Shown here: one piece after another, positions 25,550-38,496 of the stretch
Numbering within the stretch: position 1 is the first letter of the stretch
Layout: each line of letters begins with the position of its first letter
Source: Cinnamomum chago
Lineage: Eukaryota; Streptophyta; Magnoliopsida; Laurales; Lauraceae
DNA length: 64,000 nucleotides
Direction: 5' to 3'
NCBI GenBank assembly: GCA_038049695.1
Contig: CP142457.1
Location: forward strand, 63,360,501-63,424,500
Notes under the pieces: model-generated
What the model was told of the DNA's origin: nothing
What the model saw: the letters and a program-made list of their open reading frames with translations, nothing else
Databases searched by the model: none
Made by a program: the position numbers and the translations under genes

Positions 25550-28500
25550 ATGGATGATTTCCCTGCAGCAAATGGTGATACAGTCTCAGGCAGAAAGGAT
25601 GGAGAGAGTAGGGACTCTCCGAAGACTACTTCGCAGCATAAACGGTCTAAGAGGTAGAATCCCCAGCTTCTGCTACTGGGTCTTTTTCTTTTTCCATCAA
25701 TGGTCAGTAAGGAGGGTCGTTTCTTTATGGTAAAGATGCAATGCATTTGATGCTTGCATTTTATTTTTTTGGAGTTAAGGTCATGTTGAGGGCTTGAGCT
25801 GTACGTTTTAGTGATGTTTCTTCAAATGGGTTCTTGTTCTGTTCTGTTATGCTGAGTCTTTTTCTTGTTCTGGATCTGGGGTTTGTTTGAAGCTTTTGGA
25901 TTTGTAAGTAGAGAATGCCTTCTTTTCCATTTGCAAGATGAAACATTGCATTTTTGCTTTGCTTGCTCCTATGGATGAAACTAGAAATTACTTTAGAAAA
26001 TGTACATTGTATAATTTTGTGGCTGTTGTCTGTAAGCATTGCGTCTACTGGCCTGTTGTCACCATATTAAGAAAATAATGCTTTTATTCCAGTGCTTCTG
26101 ATAAGAACTTCCACTCAGCTGGACATGGGGCCTCTCATTCCACAGGAAAGGATTCAAATGTCTCTAAGGTGAGATCAAAAAAATCTTTGCCGCATGTAAA
26201 GTTCTAGTCCTTCCTAGCAATCGTACTGTCAATCATTAAGAAAAAGTGACTACTCGGATACATGAATGAAGGTTGTGCCTAAATATATTTGTTTAAACAT
26301 TAAAGGCAACGTGTGGATATAGTTTTCCTTACTAACAAGGTCTAACCAAACAAACGATTTACCTCTTCTATATCTATATATGTCAGGATTTGAGAAATTT
26401 GATGAGGTCCCATAAAGCACAAAGCCCTGTCGATCAAGATTCTAGTGACATGATCAATGGTGCTTCAACAAGTCATCGAGCTTCCTTGGAGAACGATGTA
26501 AGCATTCTTCCGATCCCCCTTCTGCCCGACACCCCCCTATTGTATGGGTTTCTGGTGCTGTTGCTGTTGTTGTCGTATAGCTATATCTATACAGACAAGT
26601 AATACCTTCACATGATCTGTAACAAACTTACTATGAAGAAGATGGTTGTTCACTTAGGTAACAGAGCAAAACTACCAAGAATAAATACAAATTCAGGTCC
26701 TCATATTATATTAACTTTTTATTACTGGACCATGGTACGCACTTGTACAAACTAAAGGCATGAAGAGTGGAGAGTGGAGAGTGGAGACTCGTGCATATTT
26801 TCCAGTGAAGATCTTATATAGTTCTCTGTTTAATTGCCATTTTGGTTGATTCTTCTTAATGCAGGCGTGTCCAGATCATATCCCTTCATTAGAGCATTTT
26901 ATAGTGTTTTTTTCCTTTGGGGCCGGGTGAGGAGAACATTTTATTGTTATTATTAGTGATGAGTGATGGTCCACATTACTTCACTAGTACATAATACACT
27001 CAATCCCCTACTTACATTCTTCTAATTGATATAGTGTAACAACCATAATAAGGTGGTCCTGCTGTATGGTGCTCCTTGTGTATATCTTCACATTACAAGC
27101 GTATACAGCTTTATTTCTCTTAAGATAAGCATGGTATTTTATATGCTACAATTTTAAGTTTTCATTTGAAGTTATTATATGTTTGAAGTGATTGATGTAT
27201 TAATTAACATGCAGATTAAGCAGCTACAGATGCATTTGCAACAAGAGAAATCTGTAAGGATCATGCTTGAGAAATCAATGGGTCGAGCTTCTAGCACTTT
27301 ATCTCCTGGACACAGACATGTTGCTGCTCAGGTATGTATCCTAATACAATGGCGGGCTCCAAGAATTCGAGTCTGTGAAGTCAACAAAAGACTTATCTTC
27401 CGCAAATCGAAAAAATTTATTTTCCCCTTTATCAACATTTGTCATCTACTTTCGATAATTTGAAAATTATAATATAAAATTATCAAATAATCTATTTTTG
27501 ATAATCTGACAAAGATAATATTGAATTCTCAAAAAAAAAAAAAAACCAAAATTTTTAATATATTGTTACTAATAGTTCTTAATCCAAATACATAAACTCC
27601 TACAGCTGCCCTCAACAGGTTTTTATGTGTTGAAATCGTTGCATAATAGATTCATTATCAACACTAGCAATCAAATCTTTTTCAATATATGTAAGTAACT
27701 AAATAGTCATTCATCCATTGATTTCCTACTCGGTTACGCAACATGTTATTTACGTACTTCGTTGCTGAAGAAATTCTTTCTACCGTCGTAGTCGCTGCTG
27801 GTAAAATCAACGCCAATTTTAAAAGCAAATAAACAAATTGGTATGCAATATCCTTCTTTGTCTCCACTAATTTTCTAGCAATGTCACAAATTCCTTTAAG
27901 TTCTAAAAACTCGTTGCTAGTGCACATATTAGTAATGTGGACCCATTAGTTTTATTTATTTTTTGGTAGATAATTGGTCCATTAACTTCGGCGGTAGGTA
28001 TTTTATGGTTACTTCTGTTCACCACCACAACAACAATGAAAAAAATGTAACGTTAGCTAATGTAGGGTAAAACTCTTAAATGAATGGGGTTAAAAGCTTC
28101 CCATAAGTTGACATAAAAGTTTTTATTTTTAAATATTTTTTCAGATCTGTGATCAATGTGGAGCTGCCCATGTCCTAATACATGTATAAACCAAGCACAC
28201 CTAATTACTGGATGGGACTTAATTCTTGCGAGAATGACTTCCATTGAAGTTCAACAAATTACTTTCATTAATTATCCCATTTGATAAGAACTCAAGTCAC
28301 TTCATATTTGATTAGATTCTCAGGAATATAGATAATATGTGCTAGCATAGGGGTGTAAAAAAAAACCGAAAAACCGTCTAACCGAACCGAACCGTGGTTA
28401 ATAACCGTATTTCACGGTTCGGTTACGGTTACGGTTAATGAAATAAAAAGACCGCAAGGTTCGGTTCGGTTACGATTTTCCATAATAATTCACGGTTATT

Positions 28501-31500
28501 AACCAAACCGAACCGTATCATACGGTTCGGTTAACCGTATGCGGTTAACCGCATCGTTTACAAATAAAAGAAAAAATAAGGGAGTTGAATGAAATATTTC
28601 TTACCTTATTTAATTGTTCATTAAGTGTCATTTTACCATCAATCATTCACATTTATCTCCTTATGTGAGGAAGACATTCCACGGTTATTAACCGTAACCG
28701 AACCGTTTAATACGGTTAACCGCGGTTATGGTTTTCACGGTTTTTGTGGATACGGTTACGGTTACGGTTTTTAAATACAGAAAACCGCGGGTACGGTTCG
28801 GTTAACGGTTTTCCCAAATTAACCGGTTAACCGAACCGTTACACCCCTAACTAGCCTAGTGGTAATGGGGACCTTCCAAAAGGAGCATGAGAATACCTAC
28901 CTTAAGTCTGTACCTGCACCTCATCCTCCACAGGGTGGTGTCTTTCCATTGTACTGATGCTATAAACACAGATGATTTGGTACTTCATTCGTCTAAAATC
29001 ATAGCTAGAATCAATTTTCATATAGGGGTGACATCCCAAGGCAATTTTGCCACGGCCTTGGGTCTTTTATTAGTCCAAAGAAGATGCCTTGCTAATGAAC
29101 TAACAGGGCCATAGTAGATGCTTCAGCCAAACAATTCAGTTGTTTCTGAAGTCGAATACAGTTACTAAAATCCAATTTAGAAAATGACAAAAGAGCCATA
29201 TATGAGTACAGGTTTGGCTTTATGAATTTATGCAGTATTAATCATTTTTTTATTAGAAAATTGGATTCATCTCATTGTTGCTCCATTAAGTTGTTACTAA
29301 TTTAATCATCTGAAAGTAAGCAAAAGTTTACAAAGGTTAACCTCAAGAAATATGAGGTTATCATATTGGAGCATATGAACATCTTCTCGGATAGTCGACT
29401 CTCTTTTTTTTTTTTTTTAATTTATGCCTTTTACCTGTTTTTACCTATAATTTTAATATGCTTAATAAAAGAGTATTGAGGATATATTGTTTAATTTTAG
29501 TTGAGCACATAGAACGTAACCCAACAAAATTGCATTATTCTTAGACAAGGGAACTTATACAAGAAATCGAGTTGCTTGAAGAAGAGGTCGCAAACCGTGA
29601 ACAACACGTCCTTTCTCTCTACAGAAGTATCTTTGATCAGTGCCTTACTAGGCCACCTTCAGAGCAAAGTTCTGTCATGACTTCTCCAGCCCACACAAAG
29701 AAAAATGAAAATAGAAGACATCCAAGCATAATTTCAAGTACATTTTGCTCCTCCAAAAAGTTCCCTTTACAGCACTTCCAGGTTCTGGCTTCTAAAAAAG
29801 ATTCAAGGAAAAAGGTGCTGCAATCCAAGACTAGGCATGCATCCCTCTTGAGTGGAAAAACAAACCTTCAAATTGACGGCAACTGTTCTGATCCAACAAA
29901 GGTATGCAAAAGAACTAAAAAGGTGTGAGGTTCTGATGGAGATAGTTATCAGTGCTTAGAACTTTTTTAAGTATTGGTCACTACCGTGACTTAGGAGGAG
30001 ATTATATGATCCTGGACCTGAGGGTATGTGAAGTATCTTCAATATGTGATTATATGCAAGTGAAGCCAATATTTTGGTCATCAAAAACACAAATTATTTG
30101 ACTCTATATATGCAGATGAATTTATGGAATTAAATGGACCACCAACTACACATGCAGTTAACTAAATGACATGATATGAAAAGTCCGGGTATGGACCCTC
30201 TTTGAACCTAATTGATAATTGGGTCCGGGTCTTGGACCACTTGGGGTCTATACCTAGATACCCAGCTGCCAAACTAATATGTGTAAAAGACTATATATTA
30301 TACGAAAATATTAGTAATTATTATGATATACACAACCAGACATAAAAAGACTGCAAATTGAAGGGCTAAGGTTTTAGCCTTGCAACCTCAAGATTGATGG
30401 CTTGTGCCCCAGTGCACTTGTGTTGTTTACATATTTTGAGTCCGTTCCAGAGAAGTGTGTGGGTCCAATCAGGTTCATCGGTGTCAGGCCTGGGGGCCTG
30501 GGCCCAGCTCCAGTCCACCATGGACGTGCCTGAACCAGACCCATTTACATCCCTAGATAAGCCATAACGAGACTCCTCTCAAATCGGGCAGTCCTAACCC
30601 TTTGATAATTAAATTCCCCACAAGTGGATGCTTATTGACGAAATATCTTCTGCAATTGGACCCATTAGTCAAAGGTCTGAAATGGATCACCCAATGTGAT
30701 CCCCACGTGTACAGGACTCAAAAGCTAGTAACATTATGCAAAGTTTATTAATACAGAGAGGTGTACAGGTCATCCAGAGTGTAGATGCTGTCATGCTGCA
30801 CTGCTCATTTCTTTTCATGTCTTCATCAGGTGCCTTGGAAAGAACCAGCTGTGGAGAGGAGTTCCTTGTCCCGTACCTTGAAAGATCATATCTACCAGTG
30901 TCCCAGCAAGCTATCTGAAGAGTTAGTCCGGTGCATGGGTGCAATATACTGTTGGGTATGTGGTGCAGCATCCACAAAACAAGAAAAAGGTTGCTCACCA
31001 CTATTTTTGTCAGGGTCATCCACCACGAATGTAGTCCTGCCACGACGAAGTGTTGGAGATGATCAAGATTGGCCTTGCAGATCAATGGTGGAAATATCTT
31101 GGATATCTACAGATAGGAAACATAATTCGCGAGCATCTTGTGCTATCAGCAGCTATAGGTGGGATGAAAAAATGTTGATCTAGATAGTTGTTTTTTTTTG
31201 TTTTTTTTTCTTTCTTTTGTTGTTGTCGTCATCATCTTTTTTTCTTTCTTTTGCTGTTGTTGTCATCATCATCATCGCTATGGTTGTCTTTGTTGTTTAA
31301 CCATAAATGATACAAATGTTGCCAACCATATGGTAATCTAAGGTGTTGCATTTACTTGGTCCCATATAGCATGGCCTTAAATATATCTCTTCTATCGGAT
31401 GATCCTAGCTATCTGTCTGATGGCTTGCTAATGGACAATTACTGGGAGTGAAATCACAACACTGGGATCATGATCCTTACACAAAAAAAAAAAAAAAAAA

Positions 31501-34500
31501 AAAAAGCACTGGGATCATGAAATGGATGAGATTTTTGAGTTATCTGTTCTCAACACTGTAACATAGCAAACTGAAGAATCAGAGAATATTTCCTGTTTTG
31601 ATTGTTTTGTTGTCCTTTTCTTATCTTCCTCTATTGGGAGGTTGCCTGAAAGAATTAATTTCCCTTTGGTCTTGTAAATCTTCAGAGTTTTGGTGGAGCA
31701 ACTAGAAAGAGTGAATCCAAGCCAGATGGAAAATGACGCCAAAATGGCATTTTGGATCAATGTGTACAATTCTCTAGTCATGCATGTAAAGGCTACAGTC
31801 AACAGTTTAGTTCAATGGACCTTTTCATACTTCTGCAGATATACTTTCTTCTTGAATTATTTCTTTTGCAGGCATATCTTGCATTTGGGATCCCCCACAA
31901 TACTCTGAGGAGGGTGTCCCTGTTCCACAAGGTACTTCTCTTCTTTGTCCAAGAATTCTTTCAGGTCTTTATTGTGATTGCAATCGCCTTGTACTGAAGG
32001 AATTATGATTACTATCTTGTGTTATGTATTTTAAGATAGTTGAAATTCTAAACCAAACAATCTTAACATGAATTTGGTACTCATAGATATGCTTACATTA
32101 CTTACCTGCAATAGAGGGCAACTTTCTACCAACCAGCTTTTAATTCACCAAAATATATGCCTCTGTTTTCTTATATTAATCTCATATAAAGTTTTTTTTT
32201 CTGGGAAGAACACCAAGTTGTGGGTAGCTCACATGCTATAATTTTAGATATTGGTAATTTCATTGCAATATTTTGGCCAATGTTCAGATTCTATTCCCCC
32301 AAATTTTTTCATACCATTAACGAAAACAATTATAATAAACTACTTATAATATTTTATGATGGTAACTCCTAACATATTTATTATGACCAAGCCCTTTTAT
32401 TGGTAATCAGATTGCACCGCAAATTCTTATCAATCCATGGCTTTATTATAGACCTCTGCTTTTCTACTAATTCTCATTAGTACATCTAATCTTAATTAAG
32501 TGGAAACAAAGTGTGAAATTGTTTGTTTTGTTTCTTAATTCTCACCTTTGCATTTGTGGATCATTATTAGCATTGTGGCAGTTTTAATTGTAGAGAATGT
32601 GAAAAGGTTAATTGGTTTTTTTTGGGGGGAAATGTCTAATATGTTTTAACAACGCCTTTGTGAATTTGTTTGTTGAGTGCAGGCAGCTTACAACATCGGA
32701 GGCTACATCACAAGTGCTAATTCCATAGAGCACGCAATGTTGTCTTGGCGTACACCCCGAATCGGTCGTGTATGATATGACTTTTGCTTTGCATTTTGCT
32801 TATTCATTTCATGCTGCATGCCATTTAGTTCAATGTTTAACAGTTCTTTATTTTCTAGACATTTAGTTAACATTTCTGAATGGGAAAGCTATTCACACTC
32901 CTTTTTTTTTTATGAGTTAACCATTTCTTTTGTCAATTCTTACTACTTTATTTTGCGCAAAGAAAATCTCATTACTGAAGTACTGCATGTACCAAAAGTG
33001 GGAAAAGGACCATATAGTTCATTTTCTATTCTTGTGAACACTTTCTTTCTTTTTTATCATTATTGTTGTGCACAATTTCTATTCTTTATTTTCTAGAATG
33101 AGGATGTAATATCAGCTCCATTTGTTCTTATGTACATATTTTATTATTCTTACTTGCTCAATTAAATTTTTGGGATAAATATAGTTTGAAGATAAATCTT
33201 AACCACTTGAACTTCAAAAGGTGTTTTTGGCTTTCTAATTTTCAAAGGGCATTTGGATTGAAAGGACGGGTAAACGAGAGATATCCCATCTTGATGTTTT
33301 TTCCTGCATTTGGCATTTCATTTGGAAGGGGAAAAACACATACCGCTTTCTCCTAATTTCCCCTATTTGGGAAGAAAAATGATTGAGAGAGAGAGAGAGA
33401 ACACAATTTGTTTACATGTGTGATAAAGTAAAGGTGGATATCAAATCATAGTAAAGGTGAGGTAAACTAAGGTGAGAACACAATTTGTTTACATGTATGA
33501 TAAAGTAAAAGTGGATGTTACATCATGGTAGAGGTGAGGTAAAGTAAGGTAAGAAGTATGTGGTCAAGTAAAGTGGGAGAGAGTGACAAAAAGTAGCTTT
33601 TTATTGACTTTAATTTATCACACTTTGCCATGCTTTTATGAGCTACAGAAAAAGTAGCTTGTGGAGTGATAACTATGACATATGGACTTCACTTTCCCAC
33701 GCTAGTTTTTCATGCAAACATGATAAAGGGAGAATATATACCACTTCTCGGCATACCTTTAATTTATCGGCAGCTAAACAAACATCACCTAGAGAATGCA
33801 ATTTTTATCTAAAGAGAGCAAAAAGAACAGACTTTCTCACATTCCTTTTTTGGATGCCAAGAAATAAAAGCAACTTTTCTCTTCCCTTTTCTAGTTCTCC
33901 CATTTTCTCTAGGTTTCCCTTAATGGTAGGAATTTTCTAATTCATCATTTCTTTCATTTTATCATCCTAAGACTATGCCTCTTGCAAATAAAGTGTTGTC
34001 ATGGTTGCATATGTGTAGTGTTGTATGTTAATCTTTATTTTTTCCTTTCCTGGAGTTCATGATATTTTGTCCATTCTACTTCATCAGCAATCTAAATGAG
34101 AATGAAATTAGACTACGCAGCATCACATATCTTCACATCTATTCATATCTTTTTATTTAACTTACAGTGGTTTGAATCCATCCTTTCAACTGCCATGTGG
34201 AGGAAATCCGGTGAGGAGCGACAACTTCTTGGTTCAGGATTCGGACTCTCAAACTCCCAGCCCCTTGTTTGCTTTGCACTATGTAGCGGGGCTTTATCTG
34301 ATCCTGTGGTAATCAGTTGCTTCTCAAATTTTTCAAATTTCCGGCCTGTTTGTTTCAGTAATTGAGTTTCTAGGATTGTATTTCTTCTGTAAGTGGTTGG
34401 AAGTAAAGAATCCAATGTGCATATCAAAATATGGCCATCTTTAAAATAAAAAAAAAACATGGCCATCGATTAACCTTCCCTATAATGGAAATTGAATCAA

Positions 34501-35318
34501 GAGGAGGGAAATGAATACCCAATTATATATTGTTAAAAATCACCTAGCAAGAAAATCTAAGGAAGTCAAGGTCCCATGATCTCATCTACTGCCTCAATAC
34601 TCCACCCCTCATCTCTTTAATGATCCTTCAGTAGAGCTAATTTGACCATAAATTCATATGTATTCTAAACAATGAAACTGGCCCTTAGTGAATACGCCAA
34701 GCTTACTTCTAGCTTTGACAGCTTTCCTTTTTTTATTCTTACGAGGGTATAAACTACTAGATCACATTCTATATAAATTCATGACTGCAGCAAGTTTAGG
34801 GTGGCCACTATACAAGCTTCATTATAAACAAACAAAAAGTAAAATTGGACTTGATTTTAAGGTCAGTTAATGTAAGGGCCCACCATAGCCTGGCCTGCAC
34901 CCAACACAATGTCATCCTGTAAGATCACAGGTGCCTAACATGAGTCTTGTTAAACAATATTTTTTGTGAAAAGTTGGAAATCTTGTTAAATTTTGTGCAG
35001 CTGAGGGTCTACAGTGCTGCAAATGTCAAAGAGGAATTGGAGGTGGCCAAGAAGGATTACCTTCAAGCTAATGTGGTTGTGAAGAGGTCAAAGAAAGTGT
35101 TCCTACCAAGGATTCTGGAGAGATATTCAAAGGAGACTTCAATTAGCTCAGACGACCTTCTTTCATGGGTGTGTGAGAACGTCGATAAGAAGCTGCGTGA
35201 TGCTATCCAAAAGTGTATCGATTCCAAATCTAACAGAAAGTCAGAATGGTCGCCTTATGATACAAGATTTCGATATGTCTTTCCTAGGGACTTGACAGAA
35301 AAGCCATGGTGGGTATGA
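25550..35318 (+). CDS. DUF547 protein with N-terminal MIP1-type leucine zipper
   Basis: Eleven exons join in frame: 25550-25653, 26093-26168, 26387-26497, 27215-27331, 29545-29901, 30830-31158, 31686-31785, 31872-31931, 32683-32769, 34168-34308 and 35001-35318. They total 1800 nt and encode 599 aa. The start is the first ATG after an in-frame TGA at 25535. Residues about 98-185 form the MIP1-type coiled coil (IKQLQMHLQQEKSVRIMLEK, then ELLEEEVANREQHVLSLYRS). A cysteine-containing block, CPSKLSEELVRCMGAIYC, follows. The DUF547 domain runs from about 370 to 500 (MAFWINVYNSLVMH, AAYNIGGYITSANSIEHAML, PLVCFALCSGALSDP), and the C terminus matches the family. The function of this plant family is poorly known. 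Introns are long and repeat-laden (intron 4 is 2.2 kb with hAT debris). All phases agree across eleven exons, so the model should be close to right; upstream UTR exons may be missing. Confidence 0.93.
27606..27927 (-). pseudogene. hAT transposase C-terminal fragment (dimerisation domain)
   Basis: A minus-strand frame from 27927 reads IARKLVETKKDIAYQFVYLL, then ALILPAATTTVERISSATKY, then GNQWMNDYLVTYI. This is the hAT C-terminal dimerisation domain found in plant TTF-type zinc-finger/hAT proteins. After LVTYI an extra two bases shift the frame; the usual tail (NESIMQRFQHIKT) follows in another frame and ends near 27606. Only the C terminus is left. It lies antisense inside intron 4 of the DUF547 gene. 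Confidence 0.75.
28348..28849. mobile_element. hAT-like MITE rich in (A)ACCG/CGGTT words
   Basis: The 502 bp element has ends TAGGGGTGTAA and TTACACCCCTA, the classic plant hAT MITE termini. It is filled with dozens of AACCG / CGGTTA words on both strands and can fold back over most of its length. Both flanks carry ctagc (gctagcat and actagcct, 6/8), consistent with an eroded 8 bp target duplication. It lies in intron 4 of the DUF547 gene, about 420 bp from a hAT transposase fragment. Confidence 0.75.
33401..33554. repeat. 77 bp tandem duplication in DUF547 intron 9
   Basis: Two copies of a 77 bp unit begin acacaatttgtttacatg at 33401 and 33478 and differ at scattered positions. A GA-dinucleotide run lies directly before the first copy. 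Confidence 0.7.
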
Positions 35319-35652
35319 GTTTCTTTAGCGGATTACAGAACTCAGTGTCCTGATCAACCAAACCGTCTCTGGTATTTTAGATTGATTTGTTTTCATCAAA
35401 ATCCTACTCTTTGCACAAAGAGGATTACTTTGAACTGGAACATTTAAGAGAACTCTTTATTGTACAAATCCCACTTCTATAGCTATAAGGGCTTTCCATG
35501 TTTATTCAGTTGTTAGTTACATAGTCATGTAAAGGTTTGTCATTGAAATACAGCATTCTGCAAAGATCTCTGAAATTTCACTGCCATCCATGTTTCAATT
35601 ATGCACATTATGTTTCCATTATATGGATGGGCTCCCTTGTGTACATTTATAT

Positions 35653-35656
<4 letters not shown>

Positions 35657-35685
<29 letters not shown>
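35657..35685. repeat. Homopolymer of 29 G
   Basis: An uninterrupted run of 29 guanines lies about 340 bp downstream of the DUF547 stop codon. A shorter 17-18 base G run is at about 4636-4652, inside intron 1 of the FORKED-like gene. Homopolymer length in an assembly is not reliable. Confidence 0.85.
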
Positions 35686-38046
35686 ATTTAGTGGTAAAAA
35701 ATAAAATTTTGAAAACTTAAGGGGGCCATGCCTACATGTAGGTCTGCCCCTGGGTGGACCCATCTTGATTACATCATTCATACGGCCACCCTAACTGTAT
35801 CAATTCGATTGATCATATGTCCCTTGAGTTCACCAAAATCAAAATTTGGCTTCCTTAACCGAGAGTCAATGGTTGGACATATAGTCCAAATGACAAATTC
35901 TCAAATCTCAAGCTATTTTTGGTGTGTAGAAGTAGAAAGTGGTGCTGGGTTGCATGAAATATTTATTTCTGTGGCCTAATAACTCAATTGTCTGGGTGAG
36001 ATGTGAAATGCGTGTTGTACGAAATTGCTTTATGGTTCTGGGTACTGGACTGCACCCATTACCATGTGGTGACAGACCAATTCTATGTTGGTGAGAGCAG
36101 ATCATGTGCAATGAACGATACAAATGATGGGCGGGGTTCACTCCAGGAGTTATATATTTTGATTATCCCATACTAATATGGATTTTGTGGAGGCTGTAAA
36201 CGGATTCCCACTCACCCCTAGGGCCTGACCGCCCAATTTGGAAATGGACCATTTTTTGTAAGTTGGGCTGTGTGATAAATAAAATAGTAGGAAGTTATAT
36301 TTTTTTCCCCCAGTAAAACTTTTTTTTTTAATAGTAAAGTTGGATTCTATTCAAAAGTTGGCGTAATCCAAAATAGTACATACTTCGTCTTCAATAGAGG
36401 ATAAAGAAGTTCTGATGCCCTTGTAAAACTTACATAACATAAAGTCTACTTGAGATGTATTTTAAATGTGCAACTGTCAGGTCTTGCTTGTTGTCTAGAG
36501 TTTGCACCAAGGCAGCCACCTTTCTAACCTCATATGAGATCTACTTTCCTTGCCAAAGGGCTGGGTATCAACAACAAAATGTTTTTGGGTCATTTTAATA
36601 TGAAAGTGTGATATGTGGTATCCAAATTCTTTTTTTTTTTATTTTAAGTTAAGAAATGGCTGGTAAAGGCAGGGGAACAATTCAAAAAAATTATCTCATT
36701 TTTTATTGTCCTTGAGCCACGTTAGCAGATAAAGGAAAGAAAGAAAAGAAACACACCCTCCTACGAAACGTCAATTATTTCATTCTAACACCCCTTCCTC
36801 TTCAAGAAGGAACACCATAATCGTTTTAAAGAAATGTCATTTTCTCTTTTTTGGAAAGGCTCATCTTCCAAGAAAACCACCTTCCTTTTCCTCAACCCAT
36901 TAAGTTCCTCATGCCATCTCTTCTTCATTTCCCATAAAGTTTCTAAATCTACAAATCTCATCTACATATTCTTCTATTGAATCTCTTTATTCTAACTCAA
37001 AGATAAAAAAGAAGTAAATAAGGCAATTACAGTGTAGAATCTACAACCACAAGATCAAAATATATTTAAAAGAAGACAACAAAGATGAGAAAGAGGTAAT
37101 TTTGCACATATTTTTTTCTTTGAATTTTCCACATGTTTTTTTTTCCTCTCTCCTGATAGAGAATAGATTTGATATCAATAATAGGAGTGCAGATGACCGT
37201 GAGCCAAGATTCTACTCACAAGAAAATATTTTATGATACAGGTGATTTTAACATGATCATTCAAAATCAACGTAAAATTCTACGATACAAGTGTTTTTTA
37301 TGGCCCTTATTTATAAAGAGACATTCTCATGTTCTCCACCCATAAGTAGGATTCCATCTTGCTCACATGCGGCGGGAGAACATTGCCGGCGTAAGCTCGT
37401 CCAGGTGAAGTTGTTAAGCGTGAAAGACGGGATACAAAGTATAGATAGAAATTCAACCTGACTTTTTGATTAGACTCGACCCTTACTTTTTGTAAGATTT
37501 AACTTACTAAGATGGTGTCTTAGTAAGCTAATCATTGGTTCAAAAGGGTGACTACTTAGATTTTGATTCAGATGTTCACCTCTACTTCAATTTTAACTTG
37601 ATCATAGACTTTTGATGAAACATATATACAATTTTTTTAGAAGAAAGTTAAGTATTAGCATAGACGATTAACTAGTCAAGGATAGTATGGTATTTAAGAA
37701 TATTTTAAAATTAAAGCGATACTAAAAAAAACCAATAAAAGAGTGATAAGATCAAAATAAGATATCAAAATTTATAAATAGCAACAACTTTTATATTTTT
37801 GAAAAAATAATAATAATATTGATTATTATTTAATTAGTTTACTTTCTCAGGAGGCAGAAAACCCCAAAAATTGAAATTGTGAGACCACGTCCCAAATATT
37901 TTTATTTTTTTTTGTTCCTAACTCTTTGGGCTGAATAAATCCCTCTGGGCCCATAGGGAAGCTGAGTAAACTCCCCTGTAAGTGTACGGATAATCATGCT
38001 CTATGAAGTGTGCCCATGATTATGGGGCATGGCTGTTGCATGTGCT

Positions 38047-38465
38047 GCTGGGCAGCACTACCATGCAGCGTCACCTGCATGGTAGTATGATGCAACACCA
38101 GGTTAAAATAGTAGGTGGGGGCCACATTTGGAAAATCCAAACCTCTTGTTAGTCCTAGTTTCGTTATGGTGATCAAATGTTTGATTAGTATTCAAATTAC
38201 CCGTTGGATCAACTAAATTTGGAATCTCTGATTAACTTTCTTTACTTTCCTCTTTTTAAATGGCAAAACCGGAAGAAGCCTCTTTGAGTGAAATCTGGTG
38301 GCCAATCCATGTAGGAGCACTAAATTAGATTTTGAATATTTAATTGCAAAGTACACAATCGGCCTTTTGGTAGGAAGCGGTTTAGATTTTCCAAATGTGG
38401 CCCCACCCATGATTTTAACTTGGATTCGACATCATTCTAGCCTGCAGGACGCTGCCCAGTGTTGC
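38047..38465. repeat. MITE-like inverted repeat
   Basis: The left arm (about 38047-38145, containing gggggccacatttggaaaat) pairs with the right arm (about 38375-38465, containing attttccaaatgtggcccca). Arms of about 90-100 bp include similar GCAGC-rich outer segments. The spacer is about 230 bp and no target duplication is clear. It directly precedes the hAT-like element at 38497. Confidence 0.55.
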
Positions 38466-38496
38466 TTGCCACGTGTAGGTTGTGATCACTTGAGCC

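Noticed and set aside
30480..30560. Possible right end of a hAT MITE (catttacatcccta)
   Set aside because: No matching left terminus or target duplication was found upstream; too weak to list as an element.
30687..31085. A 132-codon minus-strand frame
   Set aside because: It lies antisense to DUF547 exon 6, whose plus-strand frame is conserved and spliced in phase.
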